A stretch of DNA of 64,000 bases, taken from the NCBI GenBank assembly GCA_948146395.1, contig OX411545.1:20715526-20779525 (forward strand), in the 5' to 3' direction. Shown piece by piece: positions 22,715 to 35,200 of this stretch. The notes under the pieces were generated by a model. It made no database searches and had not been told where the DNA came from. It worked only from the letters and a program-made list of their open reading frames with translations. Position 1 is the stretch's first letter, and every line of letters begins with the position of its first letter. A program made the position numbers and the translations under genes. The DNA is from Fragum whitleyi. Its lineage: Eukaryota > Mollusca > Bivalvia > Cardiida > Cardiidae.

Positions 22715-22997
22715 TTTAGCTCGGCTGTTTTCGGAGAAAACCCCGAGGTATTGCTATAGCCTTCCTGTCGTCGTCGTTGTGTGAACACTTTGACATTTTG
22801 TTATACCTCTGGTTCTACTGATGGCATTCACTTGAAACTTGGCACACATGTTCACCATCAAAAGAGCAACCTATACTATCAAGGGGGATAGCTCTAGATG
22901 CATTTTGTTCAAATTATGCCCCTTTTTCGACTTAGATTTTTTCCCACCATCCAGCACTCGACAGCCGAGCGTAGGCACCCGTAGGCGGTGCTCTTGT
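22715..22997 (+). mobile_element. Short Helentron-like element, third family
   Basis: Starts TTTTAGCTCGGCTGTTTTC and ends AGGCGGTGCTCTTGTT. The arms TCGGCTGTTTTCGGAGAAA and ATCCAGCACTCGACAGCCGA sit near the two ends. A reverse copy lies at 61066-61345. Confidence 0.65.
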
Positions 22998-23998
22998 TAG
23001 CTCCACTGGCCAAAGGCCAGCGAGCTATTGTCATGGCGGAGTGTCCGCCGTGCGTCCGTCAACTTTTTCTTTAAACATCTTCTCCTCCCAAACCAATGGG
23101 CAGATTTTAACGAAACTTGGTAGAAATGATCCTTGGGTGGCCCTCTTTTTAAAGAATTTTGATTGGCCCCCAAATATGGGCGTGGCATTTTTTCACTTTG
23201 AAATCTTTAAAAATCTTCTTCTCCCAAACCATTGGGCCGATTTCAATGAAACTTTGCATGGTTGTTCCTTGGGTGACCCTTTACTTAAATTGTTCAAGAA
23301 ATTTTGATTGGCCCATAAATATGGGCGTGGCAAAGCGGGGCTTATTTTGAGCCTGAATCTTTGAACAACATCTCCTCTTGAACCACTGGGCCGATTTCAA
23401 TGAAACTTTATCAGAATGTTCCTTCGGTGACCCTTTACTTAAATTGTTCAAGAAATTTTGATTGGCCCATAAATATGGGCGTGGCAGGGGTTGGCCTATT
23501 TTGAGCCAGACATTTTCAAATGACATTTTCTCCTGAACCACTTGGCACATTTCAATGAAACTTTACCAGAATGTTCCTTGAGTGTCTCTTTTCCAAAGTT
23601 ATTTGCTAAATTTTGATTGGCCCATAAATTTGGGCGTGGCAGGGGGGGAACTTATATTGAGGCCAAAATCTTTGAACGATATCTCCTCTTGGGTGACTAT
23701 TTACTTAAGTTGTTCAAGAAATTTGTTTGGTCCAGAAATATGGGCATGGCAGGTGGGGCCTATTTTGAGCCTGAAATTTTTGAACGACATCTCCTTCTGA
23801 ACCATGTTTTAATAAGATGAGTTGCAGGTTCATTGTGATTGAGTATTTTGGTGCAGTATGGACCAGAACCAGTTAATTATTATTAAATAGGTTTTAGGAG
23901 ATTTTGGAGTGTCAATGTATTCATTTAAAGTAAGCTTTATTTAATGAAAGTCTGAAGATTTTAAAGCAATTGGAGCGATACAGGCCCTCTTGTTTAAT
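22998..23998 (+). mobile_element. Helentron-like element, fourth family (~150-bp internal repeats)
   Basis: Starts TAGCTCCACTGGCCAAAGG then CCAGCGAGCTATTGTCATGG, and ends ATACAGGCCCTCTTGTTT. Inside are about five ~150-bp units with TTTGATTGGCCCATAAATAT and GGGCGTGGCA. It abuts the preceding element's CTCTTGTT end exactly, so one probably inserted at the end of the other. Confidence 0.7.
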
Positions 23999-24154
23999 CT
24001 AATACAATGAAGAATTATGTTTTCAGATTTTTGAAAGTAAAATAATTATTTTAAATGTTAACTTACAGCAAATCATACCTATTTGTTTATATAACAAGGC
24101 CATATTGGCCCTAAATCACTCACCTGAATGAACTGTAGAAGTTAAAAGTAGGTT

Positions 24155-24375
24155 TAGAACAAGATGTGTTTGTGAAACACCTATGCCCCCAGAACAGCAT
24201 TTTTTTGAAGTTTGAGCTTGACAGATGACCTTGACTTTGGTGTACAGCTTTGTATGTCAAATACTTTTGGAGAAAAGGCAAAGGTTAAGTTTGGTTAAGT
24301 TTTCGGACAGATGGACGGACGGACAGCCATGAGTAAAACAATATGCCCCCGATCTCTCGATATGGGGGCATAAAA
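24155..24375 (-). mobile_element. GCCCCC-hairpin family element (short)
   Basis: Begins AACAAGATGTGTTTGTGAAA and ends with the hairpin TGCCCCCGATCTCTCGATA then TGGGGGCATAAAA. Same family as 14795-15412 in the opposite orientation. Confidence 0.7.
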
Positions 24376-24514
24376 AAGAATGATGAATGCATGCATGTCA
24401 CTAAGCTAAACAATGCTGTTGATTCTGTCCAACTAGAGTCCTTTTTTCCAATTTTCAGGTTGATCCAGCCTAAATGGTGGCCTCTGGAGTGCATACAAGG
24501 TTTTTTAAAATTTG

Positions 24515-24715
24515 ATCGAATGGAGTTTTACACCACTTTCAACATTTTTTCAGTTATATTGCAGAGGCTGGAGCATCTAATAATGGTTTCCTGGTGTTTC
24601 TCTCACCAGTACAAACACCACATTCTTTACTAGCCTCCAGCTGCTGTCTAACATAGGTCTATGATTATCAACCCATTGATGAGAGAAAAATAGTCGGAAA
24701 GAAAGAGTGCTGCCC
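24515..24715 (-). mobile_element. SINE copy
   Basis: Reverse-strand SINE body: TGGAGTTTTACACCACTTTC, GGCTGGAGCATCTAATAATG, TCTCACCAGTACAAACACC and AACCCATTGATGAGAG. The tRNA head is absent. Confidence 0.7.
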
Positions 24716-24894
24716 ATGACCTAGTTTTTGACCTAAGTTGACCCAATTTCGTTTCCAGATTTCATTTATACAATCATTCTGACCAAATGTGGCCTCTAGA
24801 GTGTCTATGCGGTAAATGTATACAAAGGAAGACAGACATCATGCAATCACAAAATCTCATCTAGAGCACTTTGTGCTCAGGTGAGCTAAAATAA

Positions 24895-25068
24895 GCCCTG
24901 CCATGCCCACATTTGGAGGTCGATCAAAATTTCTATTCTACCAAGTTTCTCTTAAATCTGTCATTTGGTTTAGGAGAAGATGTTAAAAAGTTTATGGACA
25001 GACCCAAGACGGACAAACCTCCATGACAATAGCTTGCTGGTCTTTTGCCAGTGGAGCAAGGTTATGAC
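24895..25068 (-). mobile_element. Fourth-family Helentron-like fragment
   Basis: CATGCCCACATTTGGAGG and ATGACAATAGCTTGCTGGTC then TTTTGCCAGTGGAGC are the reverse complement of the start and first unit of the element at 22998. Confidence 0.55.
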
Positions 25069-25359
25069 AAAGGCTTGACAAATACACATATGGCCAAATC
25101 CTGTTAAATTAAACATCAATTCATCAACAAATTTGTTGCTTTTATCCAGAAATTATTTTTAACGGGGGATATATATCCACAAGTTTAAGTGAGCCATCAA
25201 AGGTCAATTTTGTCTTTACCTCTATAGACCAAATTGACTTTTGATAACTCTCTCTAAATTAAGGAACTATATTACTTTTTTATGCACAGTCATTTTCAAC
25301 TAGAACTATCGCAGAGCGGACTAATACCCCCACAGGCACTTTGTTAGAATGCAAGTGCT

Positions 25360-25985
25360 ATTAGTGCAGGATGTGTTTGTAACAAATATTGAGGTCATAT
25401 GCAGCATTTGCATGAAGTTTCATGATTCTAGGTCGCTTGGGTTTTGAGTTAGAGTCCAGAAATGAAAATTGACTGACCTTGACCTTCCACCTATATCACC
25501 CCAAAGCAATAGGGCACTTCCTTGGATCATAAGCAAAATTTGCATAAAGTTTCATACTTGTAGGTCACTTGGTTCTCGAGTTAGAGTCTGGAGACGAAAA
25601 TTGAACGAAGGCTGACTGTGACCTTGACCATTGACCTATGTAACCCAAAGACATTAGGGCACTTCCTTGGGTCATAAGGAACATTTGTATGAAGTTTCAT
25701 GATTGTAGACTAATTGGTTCTTGAATTAGAGCCCCGAAACGAAAATTGATCAAAGGCTGACTGAGACCTTGACCTTTGTGACCTAAAAACAATAGGGCAC
25801 TTCCTTGGGTCATAAGCAACATTTGTATAAAGTTTCATGATTGTAGGTCATTTGGTTCTTGAGTTAAAGTCCGGAAACGAAAAGGTCTACAGAGGGACGG
25901 ATGGATGGAAGGATGGATGGACAGACAGACAGACATGGTGAAACCAATATACCCCCCTTTACTTCATAGGTGGGGGGTATAATTA
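25360..25985 (-). mobile_element. Tandem-unit interspersed element (~140 bp units)
   Basis: Four units repeat GTTTCATGATTGTAGGTCA and AATAGGGCACTTCCTTGGGT. The right end has GGATGGATGGACAGACAGAC and an ATACCCCCCTTTAC/GGTGGGGGGTAT hairpin. Architecture resembles the GCCCCC-hairpin family with a different body. Confidence 0.6.
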
Positions 25986-26110
25986 GACAGCAAGTTGCTT
26001 TAATTTGGGCTTCAATTAAGAGTATTCTACTGTATTTCAAAGTTAGATTAGAAGATAATAAACACCAATTGGAATTTTTCTCTTTTTTAATAACCAATCT
26101 AATGTACAGT

Positions 26111-26207
26111 TCACTTCTTTTTCTTGGTTTTCTTGATCTTGGCAGCTTGTGCTTTCAGGACTCGGACAACAATCTTCTGTTCTTCCACCAGGAAAGCCCG
26201 AATAATC
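26111..26207 (-). CDS. RPL34: RPL34 terminal coding exon
   Basis: On the reverse strand, acceptor CTATTTTCAG precedes the exon. The first G completes Arg, then 31 codons end in TGA (26111-26113). The product [17 protein letters not shown] plus a poly-Lys tail is the eL34 C-terminus. An ATTAAA polyadenylation-like signal (26086-26091) lies about 20 bases past the stop, consistent with a short ribosomal-protein 3' UTR. Confidence 0.95.
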
Positions 26208-29200
26208 CTGAAAATAGATAACAACATCTTTTAAAATATTTATTTTAATAATTATCCCCACTACTCAACTTTAGTTTGTTTGAATTTGGTTTAAGGTAGT
26301 GGTCCCGTGAAAATTCCGCAAGATCTTGGAAGTCATGAACTTTATCAGTTCTGCATTTAGAGTGACACAACAATGTAAACAGTTTGCCTGTTATACCCTG
26401 CTTTACATGCAAGTAAACATGTAAACAGGGGAACATTTGGAAAAATGTTTGCATTGTTTTGTTATCCAGAATGCAGGGCAGCATCAACCAAGGTTTCCTA
26501 ATGATTTCATTAGAAAACCTTGGTTAAACAAGATGTGTTTGTGAAACACGAATGCCCCCGGAACAGCATTTTTTTCAAAGTTTGACCTTGACAGATGACC
26601 TTGACCTTGTCACATGACCTTGACTTTGGTACCAGCAGATGCGGATCATTGAGATCTATCACCATGCCAAATATGAGCCTTGAATGTCAAATACTTTTGG
26701 AGAAAAGGCAAAGGTTAAGTTTGGTTAAGTTTTCGGACAGACGGACAGACATGAGTAAAACAATATGCCCCCATCCTGTCGATACGGGGGCATAAAAATT
26801 TGAGAGATCAAGATTTCAAAATGTTGCATAACTACTATAGGTCCACTACCTTACATAAGTTATATCACAGCACTTAAAGGAACTTGCCATTGATTCATGG
26901 TACATGTATATCTCTCAACCGTACTATCTAGATATCCTTTCCACACCTCCAGCTGCTTTTAACCATTCATTGGTTGGACACAAGAGCCAGTAAGGATGTG
27001 CAGTGGTACAGATAAGAGTGGGTAAAGCTAGACTAAAATCTTAATTTCTCAAGGAAACCCTATCTTGTGGGTACTCATTAGAATCGTCTTGATGAGACTA
27101 TTCAAATGCGTATGGTATGGTATTATTATTTGGAAAACTCTGAATTAAAATTCAAAATTAGCCCTGGATGTGTACTTTTTTGAAATTCAACTATTTAAAC
27201 CCTTATTAAATTGAAAACAATCAAATTGAAGTATTTATACTTTTTCTCAGCAATCAAAACTATCTTAATTTGTGAGCAGCCTTTTATCTGAATTTCTTTT
27301 ACCATTTAATACAATTACCAGACTACATAATTTCAGAATGGTCCAAGCAGGCAAGCAAAAAATAAGTTCCGGGCATAAATTCATAAATTGTTTGCTGATA
27401 ATTTTTAGGGAATCTCCAGGAAGAAATCATTTCAAAAGTTCAACAGGTATGCATAATCATCTTATGTTCCGTTACCCGTGATGTGATTCAGAACAATTTT
27501 GAGTACAATGGTCTATCCTCAGCATCATAGTAAGAGAGGGCAAGCCAATTCATCATTATCACTTCACTTTCTTTGATCTCACTCAAAGCACAACCAATTT
27601 GATAGCTCAGCACAAAACAGTTGTAACTGCCTATATGTTTTATGCAGTGACAACTGCTTTGGGTGAATCCATTCAATTGAAGTTACCAGAAAAATCTACA
27701 AGAAATTCAATACTGTACCATCACCACGCCATTAACAAGTTTTGATGAGACAATTCAAATGAGTACCAATAATAAAGGGTTCATGATTATTGGAAAACTG
27801 AATAAAAATCCATAATACCCCCTCTGTAGCCCTGAATGTGTACTTTTATTCATTAATTCCAACCAAGGGCCAAATGATAGGGAGTCTTGCATGCATGATG
27901 CTACAAACAACATTGTGACAGTCACTTACTTATAACCTTATTGAATTGAAAACAATCAAGTTTAGTATTTACACTTTTTCTCAGCATTTATGAGACAAAA
28001 CAACCTTAATTTGTATGCAGCCTTTTATCTGTATTTCTTTACCATTTAAAATGATTACCAGATTACACAATTTCAGAATGGTCCAAGCACAAATAAGTTC
28101 TTGATGTAAATTGTTAGCTGATAATGTTAGAGAATCTTGGGGAAGAAAACATTTCAAAAGTTCTATAGATTAGCACAAGTTTCATATGTTCCGTACTTAT
28201 TACCTGTGATGTGATTCAGAACAATTTTGAGTACATTGGTCTATCCTCAGCATCATAGTAAGAGAGGGCAAGCCAATTCATCATTATCACTTCACTTATA
28301 TTTCTCACTCAAAGCACAAACAATTTGATAGCTCAGGGCTAAACAGTTGTACCTGCATCTGCTTTGCGCCAAGCCATTCAATTCTACAAAAATTCTGTAT
28401 ACTCCCCACGCTGTAAACAAATCTGGATAAAACTCAAAGTACTGAATTGATTGATTGAATAGAGTTTTACGCTGTTTTCAACATTATTTCAGTTATATGG
28501 CAGAGGCTGGAGCACCAAACAATCGATTCCTGGTATTTCTCTCACCAGTACAACCACAACATCCTAACCTAGCCTCCAGCTGCCATCTCATGTCATAGCC
28601 TGGGCTAATCTTCTTTAAACTTAATTTACATATCCTGTGTTTCTAATTTTGAAGGTGTTGTGATTCAGAACAATTTTGAGTACATTGGTCTATTCTCAGC
28701 ATCATATTAAGAGAGGGCAAGCCAATTCATCATAATCATTACACCTTTAATCACAACTTTAGTTTAATGCAAAACAATTCATTGAGATTTTTTGAGATGG
28801 AATAAGTTGCTTTCATCATGTTTAATAGTGGTTGTAATAATGAATCAGGGATCTTGGGCATGTTCGCCTAACAGGGCTTGAAAATTCTACTCGTCCACTC
28901 GTCCTGCATGATTTTTTCGTTCTTTGTCTATATAAGCAGGACGAGTTGATTTTGCAAAACTTCACTTATGAAATTAATGTATCACTATATTTTTCTATAT
29001 AGTAAGACGAGTAGATATTTCAAGAATTTTCAAGCCCTGCCTAACATCAAAGCTGTAGGTCTTTCTGATTTTGTAGATTTTATAAAGTTTTCACTTTTAT
29101 ACACCTATGTTAAACCTCAATTACTTATGATCCCATGGGACCAGCAAATTTTAACCCTGGTGTCATAAATTGCAGAGGGAACACCTTTTATATATTCTAT

Positions 29201-32200
29201 TTAGGATAATAATTCAAAGGGGCATAACTCCTGAAATAGTTGAGTAATCATTATGAAAGTTGCAGGTGCACAATTCCTATTGCAAGGAAGATTTCAGTTT
29301 CAGAAAAATAGGCCTGGAAATGTGGGAGGAGATGAGTACACAAAATTATGGCCTTGGAAGGACAACCTGATTTCAGTATCCCCCCCCCCCCCTAACCTTT
29401 TTGTAGGGGTTATAAACAGCTAGAAAAACCCTGTTATTAAGACAAAATTAACATTCATTTTTTTAAAAAAATTTTTTATAAGTTTGAAAACTTTGCTTGA
29501 ATTTGATTTGAAGCCGCTTTCAATAATCTTTCAATGGATTCCTGATATTTCTCACACCAGTACTACCATTACATCCTTTCATAGCCTCCAGCTGCTATCC
29601 CAAATAGGTTTGTGATTATCAACCCATTGGAAGAAAAATAGTCCGTAAGAATAAGTGCTGCCATAGGGAATCGAACCCAGAACCTTTTAGACGAGTCTGA
29701 AACACTACCACTGGGCTATGATGGGGCCTTTCAATGTTCAGTGTGGCAAATATAATCATGATTATTTCATAACCCATTGCTTATAATATCATGTTAAGAA
29801 GTGATAGGCTTTTCCATATCTGCACTTCAAGCATGCAGACTAATTGTGTTTTACATTCAAGATTAAATCATTATTTACATAACATGATTCAGAATATTTT
29901 TGAGTACAATGGTCTTTCCTCAGCATCATTACAAGAGAGGGCAAGCCAATTCATCATTATTACAAGGTAGAAAAGAGTCAAACACAAATAGGCAATAATT
30001 GTTTCTTGTAAATCCAGAACATAAATTCTGTGAAGAGTCGCAAACTTGCAATGATTTTAGACATTGATTAGTCAAACACAAATAGGCAATAATTGTTTCT
30101 TGTAAATCCAGAACATAAATTCTGTGAAGAGTCGCAAACTTGCAATGATTTTAGACATTGATTATTACAACATAATTCAGCATTTTAGCTCACTAATGAG
30201 TAATTATTTTAGGCAAAAAAAAGCAAGAAATTTCTTGAAACAAGCAATCATTGTGTTCAATATAATGACTAATGGTTTTGTATGTATAAATCAAAATGAT
30301 TTCAGTCATTGAACAGTTTGGAAGTAGCAGTCAAAATTTTGTATTTAGTATCTTTTTTATTGACATATTTTGCAAGAAACTATGAAGAAAGAATCTTCAA
30401 AGCTGTTCCACAACACATTTTGGTAAGAAATTTTATCAATAACGATTATGAACTGAAGTAGTTCTTCCAGAAGTATACCTTTATATTAATATGTTTCTTA
30501 AATATCAAAGTAATTACTCTTACAGGAAATAAGAATAAGGTTAAGATTAATAGGAATTAATTTTGTCTAGACACTTAAATACTTTTTTAAAACTTCAACA
30601 GATCAGCCCTTTTCCAAAATTAATCTATCATTCACTGCCATTGCTTTTACTTTTTGACATATAAAGAGAGAAAATATTTAGATTAAATGAGCCTGTGCAT
30701 GACATTTCCAACAATTCCAAATGTGCACAAAGCAAAGACTCTGGCTAGCCTGTGCATCTGCACAGTCTGACCAAAGACTTCACTATGTGATTTGTAGATA
30801 ATAAGATCATTGAAGTGTCTGTAGACAGTTGGGTAAACTTCAAATTACAACATTTAATTATCTGGGATGCTAAATGTTTGCATCTCAGACTCATGTCAAA
30901 GTGTGAAAAGTATCATTCATAGGCTTAATGTATTTCAACACTGTGAGACTGTTTCAGAAAAGCTTTCATGTCAACTCAAGTCAGTGTGGCATTTAGAATC
31001 ATTACAATATCATTGCCCAATGCTCACAATATCATCAGTCCTGTGAGTGTTTGGGGTTTGACTAAAAATTTTATACAGGACTGCAATTAAATATATAACA
31101 GGCTAGGATATAACTGCCACTCATAAATGAGTCTAGGTTCAACTACTACCCCGTTTTACTCTTGCACAAGTAATCACCTATTCTAAGGTATAGCATAGAA
31201 TAGACTCAGACTCCAAAATCTATTTTGATCATCAAAAATCCAGTTCTAGTTATATATGTAAATGGGAAATGACTTAAATATAGTTTTCTGGTTTACGCAA
31301 AATTCTGTGTAGCAAACAGAAATAATATTTGTATAAAACACCTTTTACCTTTTTCACATTTATATTTGTGTGTGAATCACATTTTCAAAGGAACCTCGAC
31401 TAACAATAAGTGCTCCCATTATTTTCAATTCATATTTTTAAAGGCAACTGAATATATAACAGACTAGGAGATAACTGCCACTCATAAATGAGTCTTGGTA
31501 CAACTACTACCCTGTTTGACTCTTGCACAAGTAATCACCTATTCTAAGGTATAGCATAGAACAGGCTCAGATTGTGCTTTTAACTCCAAAATCTATAATC
31601 ATGGTTTTAAAACATTTCATTATTTCACCTTTATTGCCACAAACACTTGCACTTGACCGTTTTTCAAACCAGTTAAATATTCTTAGAGAAAGACTTTGAG
31701 TTCACAAGACCAGATCAACTATCCCATCAGGTCTTTGGATGAAAAAAGTTGGTTTTGACTATCATGTCCATTTATTGACTAAGGAAATATTTTATAGAAA
31801 TTTTTAATTTCACAAGTCAGTGTGGCATTTAGAATCATTACAATCATTGCCCAATGCTCACAATATCATCAGTCTTGTGAATGATTGGTTGTGACTAGCA
31901 AACCACTTTCAGGTAAAGAACAAGTTAAGAATAAATTTTACTTCAATATTATATACATGTATACAGATTTTCATTAGAATTGCAATTGTCTTGTGCTGCC
32001 CCCTTGATATGACTAAAGTCATGATCTCCTGATTGTCATCTCAAATACTCAAGCATGGCAATCATGCTTACATTCTTTTTCATAGTTTTCATCTTAGTTT
32101 AGCAAAATATTTTAAATTTTGTGTTCCAAGAAATGGACATGTAAATATGGGATTGAAAGTATTGGTAAGTAAAATAACAGCTAAAAGCTCCTAATATAGT

Positions 32201-35200
32201 CAGGTCAGTGATTATCCACCACTGGCTTTATTTTGATCATCAAAAATCCAGATCAAAAATCAAGAACTAGTTATATATTTAATATAAATGGAAAAAAACT
32301 AAAATGTAGTTTTCTGGTTTACACAAAATTTTTTGAATCATACAGAAATACCATTTGTATAAAACACTCTTTACCTTTTTTCACATTTTTATTAGTGTGT
32401 GAATCACATTTTAAAGGAATTTTGACTAACAATAAGTGTTTCCATCATTTTCGGTCCATATAATTAAAGGCAATTTTGAATATATAACAGGCTAGGATAT
32501 AACTGTCACTCATAAATGAGTCTAGGTTCAACTACTACCCTGTTTTACTCTTGCACAAGTAATCACCTATTCTAAGCTATAGCATAGAATAGGCTCAGAT
32601 TGTGCTTTTGACTCCAAAATCTTTAATTATGGTTTTGAAACCTTAGAATAGGTGCTAAAAACTCTTGCTCTTGACAGTTTTTCAAACAAGTTAAATATTC
32701 TAAGAGAAAGAGTTCGAGTTCACAAGGTCAAATCAACTTTCCCATCAGGTCTTTGGACCTGGGAAAGTTTGTTTTGATTATCATGTCCGTCATCTATAAA
32801 AAAGGAAGGAAGTCTTTTTTTCTTTTAGGTTTTCTTTAATATCAAAATTAAAATTAAGGGTCTTTCAATAATACAAAGATGTGTACAAAAATCTTTGCAG
32901 TTTTTAATGTTGGAATTAAATTTTGTCCTCCATAAAACAAGGGTTTTTTTTCTATATTTTTCTATCTTGAAATACAATTTTAAAGCCAGAGACATTTTAA
33001 CAATGAATGATTCATGTTGCTAATGCTGCTGAACCATTGATTGATCTTAAAGAAAGATCTTATATCAACTTTTAAACTCACAAGTCAGTGTGGCATTTAG
33101 AATCATTACAATCATTGCCCAATGCTCACAATATCATCAGTCTTGTGAATGATTGGATGTGACTAGCAAACCACTATCAAGTAAAGAACCAGTTAAAAAT
33201 AGCTTTTACTTCCATATTATATATACATATTTTCATTGGAAATTGCAATTGCCTTGTGCTGCCCCCTTGATGTGACTTTAGTCATTATCTCCTGATTGTC
33301 ATCTCAAATACTCAAGCATGGCAATCATAATCTTATTCTTTTTCATAATTTTCATCAAAGTTTAGCAAAATATTTTAAATTTTGTGTTCCAAGAAATAGA
33401 CATTTCAATGTGGGTTTTAAAGTGTTGGCAAGTAAAATATCAGCCAAATGCTCACATTATAGTCAGGTATGTGATTATTCACAGTTGGCTTTATTTTGGT
33501 TATCAAAAATCAAGTTCTAGTTATATATAAATGGAAAATGACTTAAATGTAGTTTTCTGGTTTACACAATATTTGGGGAAGCATACATAAATTCCATCTG
33601 TATAAAACACCTTTTATCTTTTGATAAAACACCTTTTATCTTTTTTTCACATTTATCTTTGTGTGTCAATCACATTTTTAAAGAAATTTTGACTTACAAC
33701 AAGTTCTACCATTATTTTCAATCCATAAATTTAAGGTTCATGTAAAGTGTTTGAGACCCAATTTTAAGGGCATTCATTTGCCAAGAAAAAGCAGTATGTC
33801 CAGGAATATTATATATCAAAATGAAGCTATTTATGAGCACAATCAGTTAAAAAACATAAGACTGTTATAACTATAGCAGTATAGCCAAAACAGTGTGGAA
33901 AAGGGTCATTTTGTACAGAACAAGCAACTGCATGACTGTTGGATAAAACTGGCTCATATTTTAACAAAGTCTAGCCTAAAGCACCATCCAGGTAGTGCTA
34001 CAACCATTGGTATAAAACTCAGCCCCAAAACGTTGTTATGCAAGCAATTTATTTTGACTTATTTTATAAACACATATGTCATATATGTCATTCTAATTTT
34101 AAAAACGTGTAGATCTTTTTAGGGTATGGTGTGTTATCACAACATAAATAGACATTAACTGTTTATATACCTGTAAGGTTGTTTAGCAATATATCAATTT
34201 CTATTTCACAGAATGATAAATATATAGTAATATTGTAGATCATTGAATTAAAAAAGACTATAATTTGAAATAAATCGCAGAAAATATTTCACAATATTAT
34301 GGTGTGATGTTGCACCATACCTTACATGTATTTTGAAAACAGACCAAACCGGTTTGACATGTATGTTGACAAAATAAATGGAAATGATTGTTTCAAAAGA
34401 GCCTTTTGAGACTGAGTTTTATATCTAAGGTTGTAGCACTACCTGGATGGTACTTCAGACTGTACTTTGTTAAAATACGGGGCAATTTTATGCAACCGTC
34501 ATGCAGTTGCTTGTTCTGTACAAAATGACCCTTTTCCACAATGTTTTGGCTATACCTCTATAGCTATGACGGTCTTATGTTGCCTAACTGCGTGTGCTCA
34601 TGAATAGCTCCATTTTGATATATAATATAACAGGACATACTGCTTTTTCTTGGCTTATGAAGTGCCCTAAACATTGGGTCTCAAACACTTTACATGAACC
34701 TTAAAGGCAACTGAATATATAACAGACTAGGAGATAACTGCCACTCATAAATGAGTCTTGGTACAACTACTACCCTGTTTTACTCTTGCACAAGAAATCA
34801 CCTATTCTAAGGTATAGCATAGAATAGGCTCAGATTGTGCTTTTGACACCATAATTTATAATCATGGTTTTAAAACCTTTCATTAATTCACCTTTATTGC
34901 CACAAACACTTGCACTTGACAGTTTTTCATGCCAGTTAAATATTCTAAGAGAAAGATTTTGAGTTCACAAGAACAGATGAACTAACCCTCGCGTCTTTGG
35001 TTGAAGAAAGTTTGTTTTGATTATCATATCCATTAATTGACTAAGGAAATATTGTATAGAAACTTTTAAACTCACAAGTCAGTGTGGCATTTAGAATCAT
35101 TACTATCATTGCCCAATGCTCACAATATCATCAGTCTTGTGAATGATTGGATGTGACTAGCAAACCACTTTCAGGTAGAGAACCACTTAAAGATAGCTTT

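Larger units (their letters stand above)
24092..24895 (-). mobile_element. Pearl-like element, broken by nested insertions
   Basis: The reverse strand ends with CAAGGCCATATTGGCCCT near 24092-24120 and has its hairpin start CTAGAGCACTTTGTGCTCAG then GTGAGCT near 24865-24895. A GCCCCC-hairpin element (24155-24375) and a SINE (24515-24715) interrupt it. Confidence 0.6.

Noticed and set aside
29977..30164. 95-bp duplicated segment as a further snoRNA
   Set aside because: No C and D boxes with a terminal stem, and no clear two-hairpin H/ACA layout on either strand.
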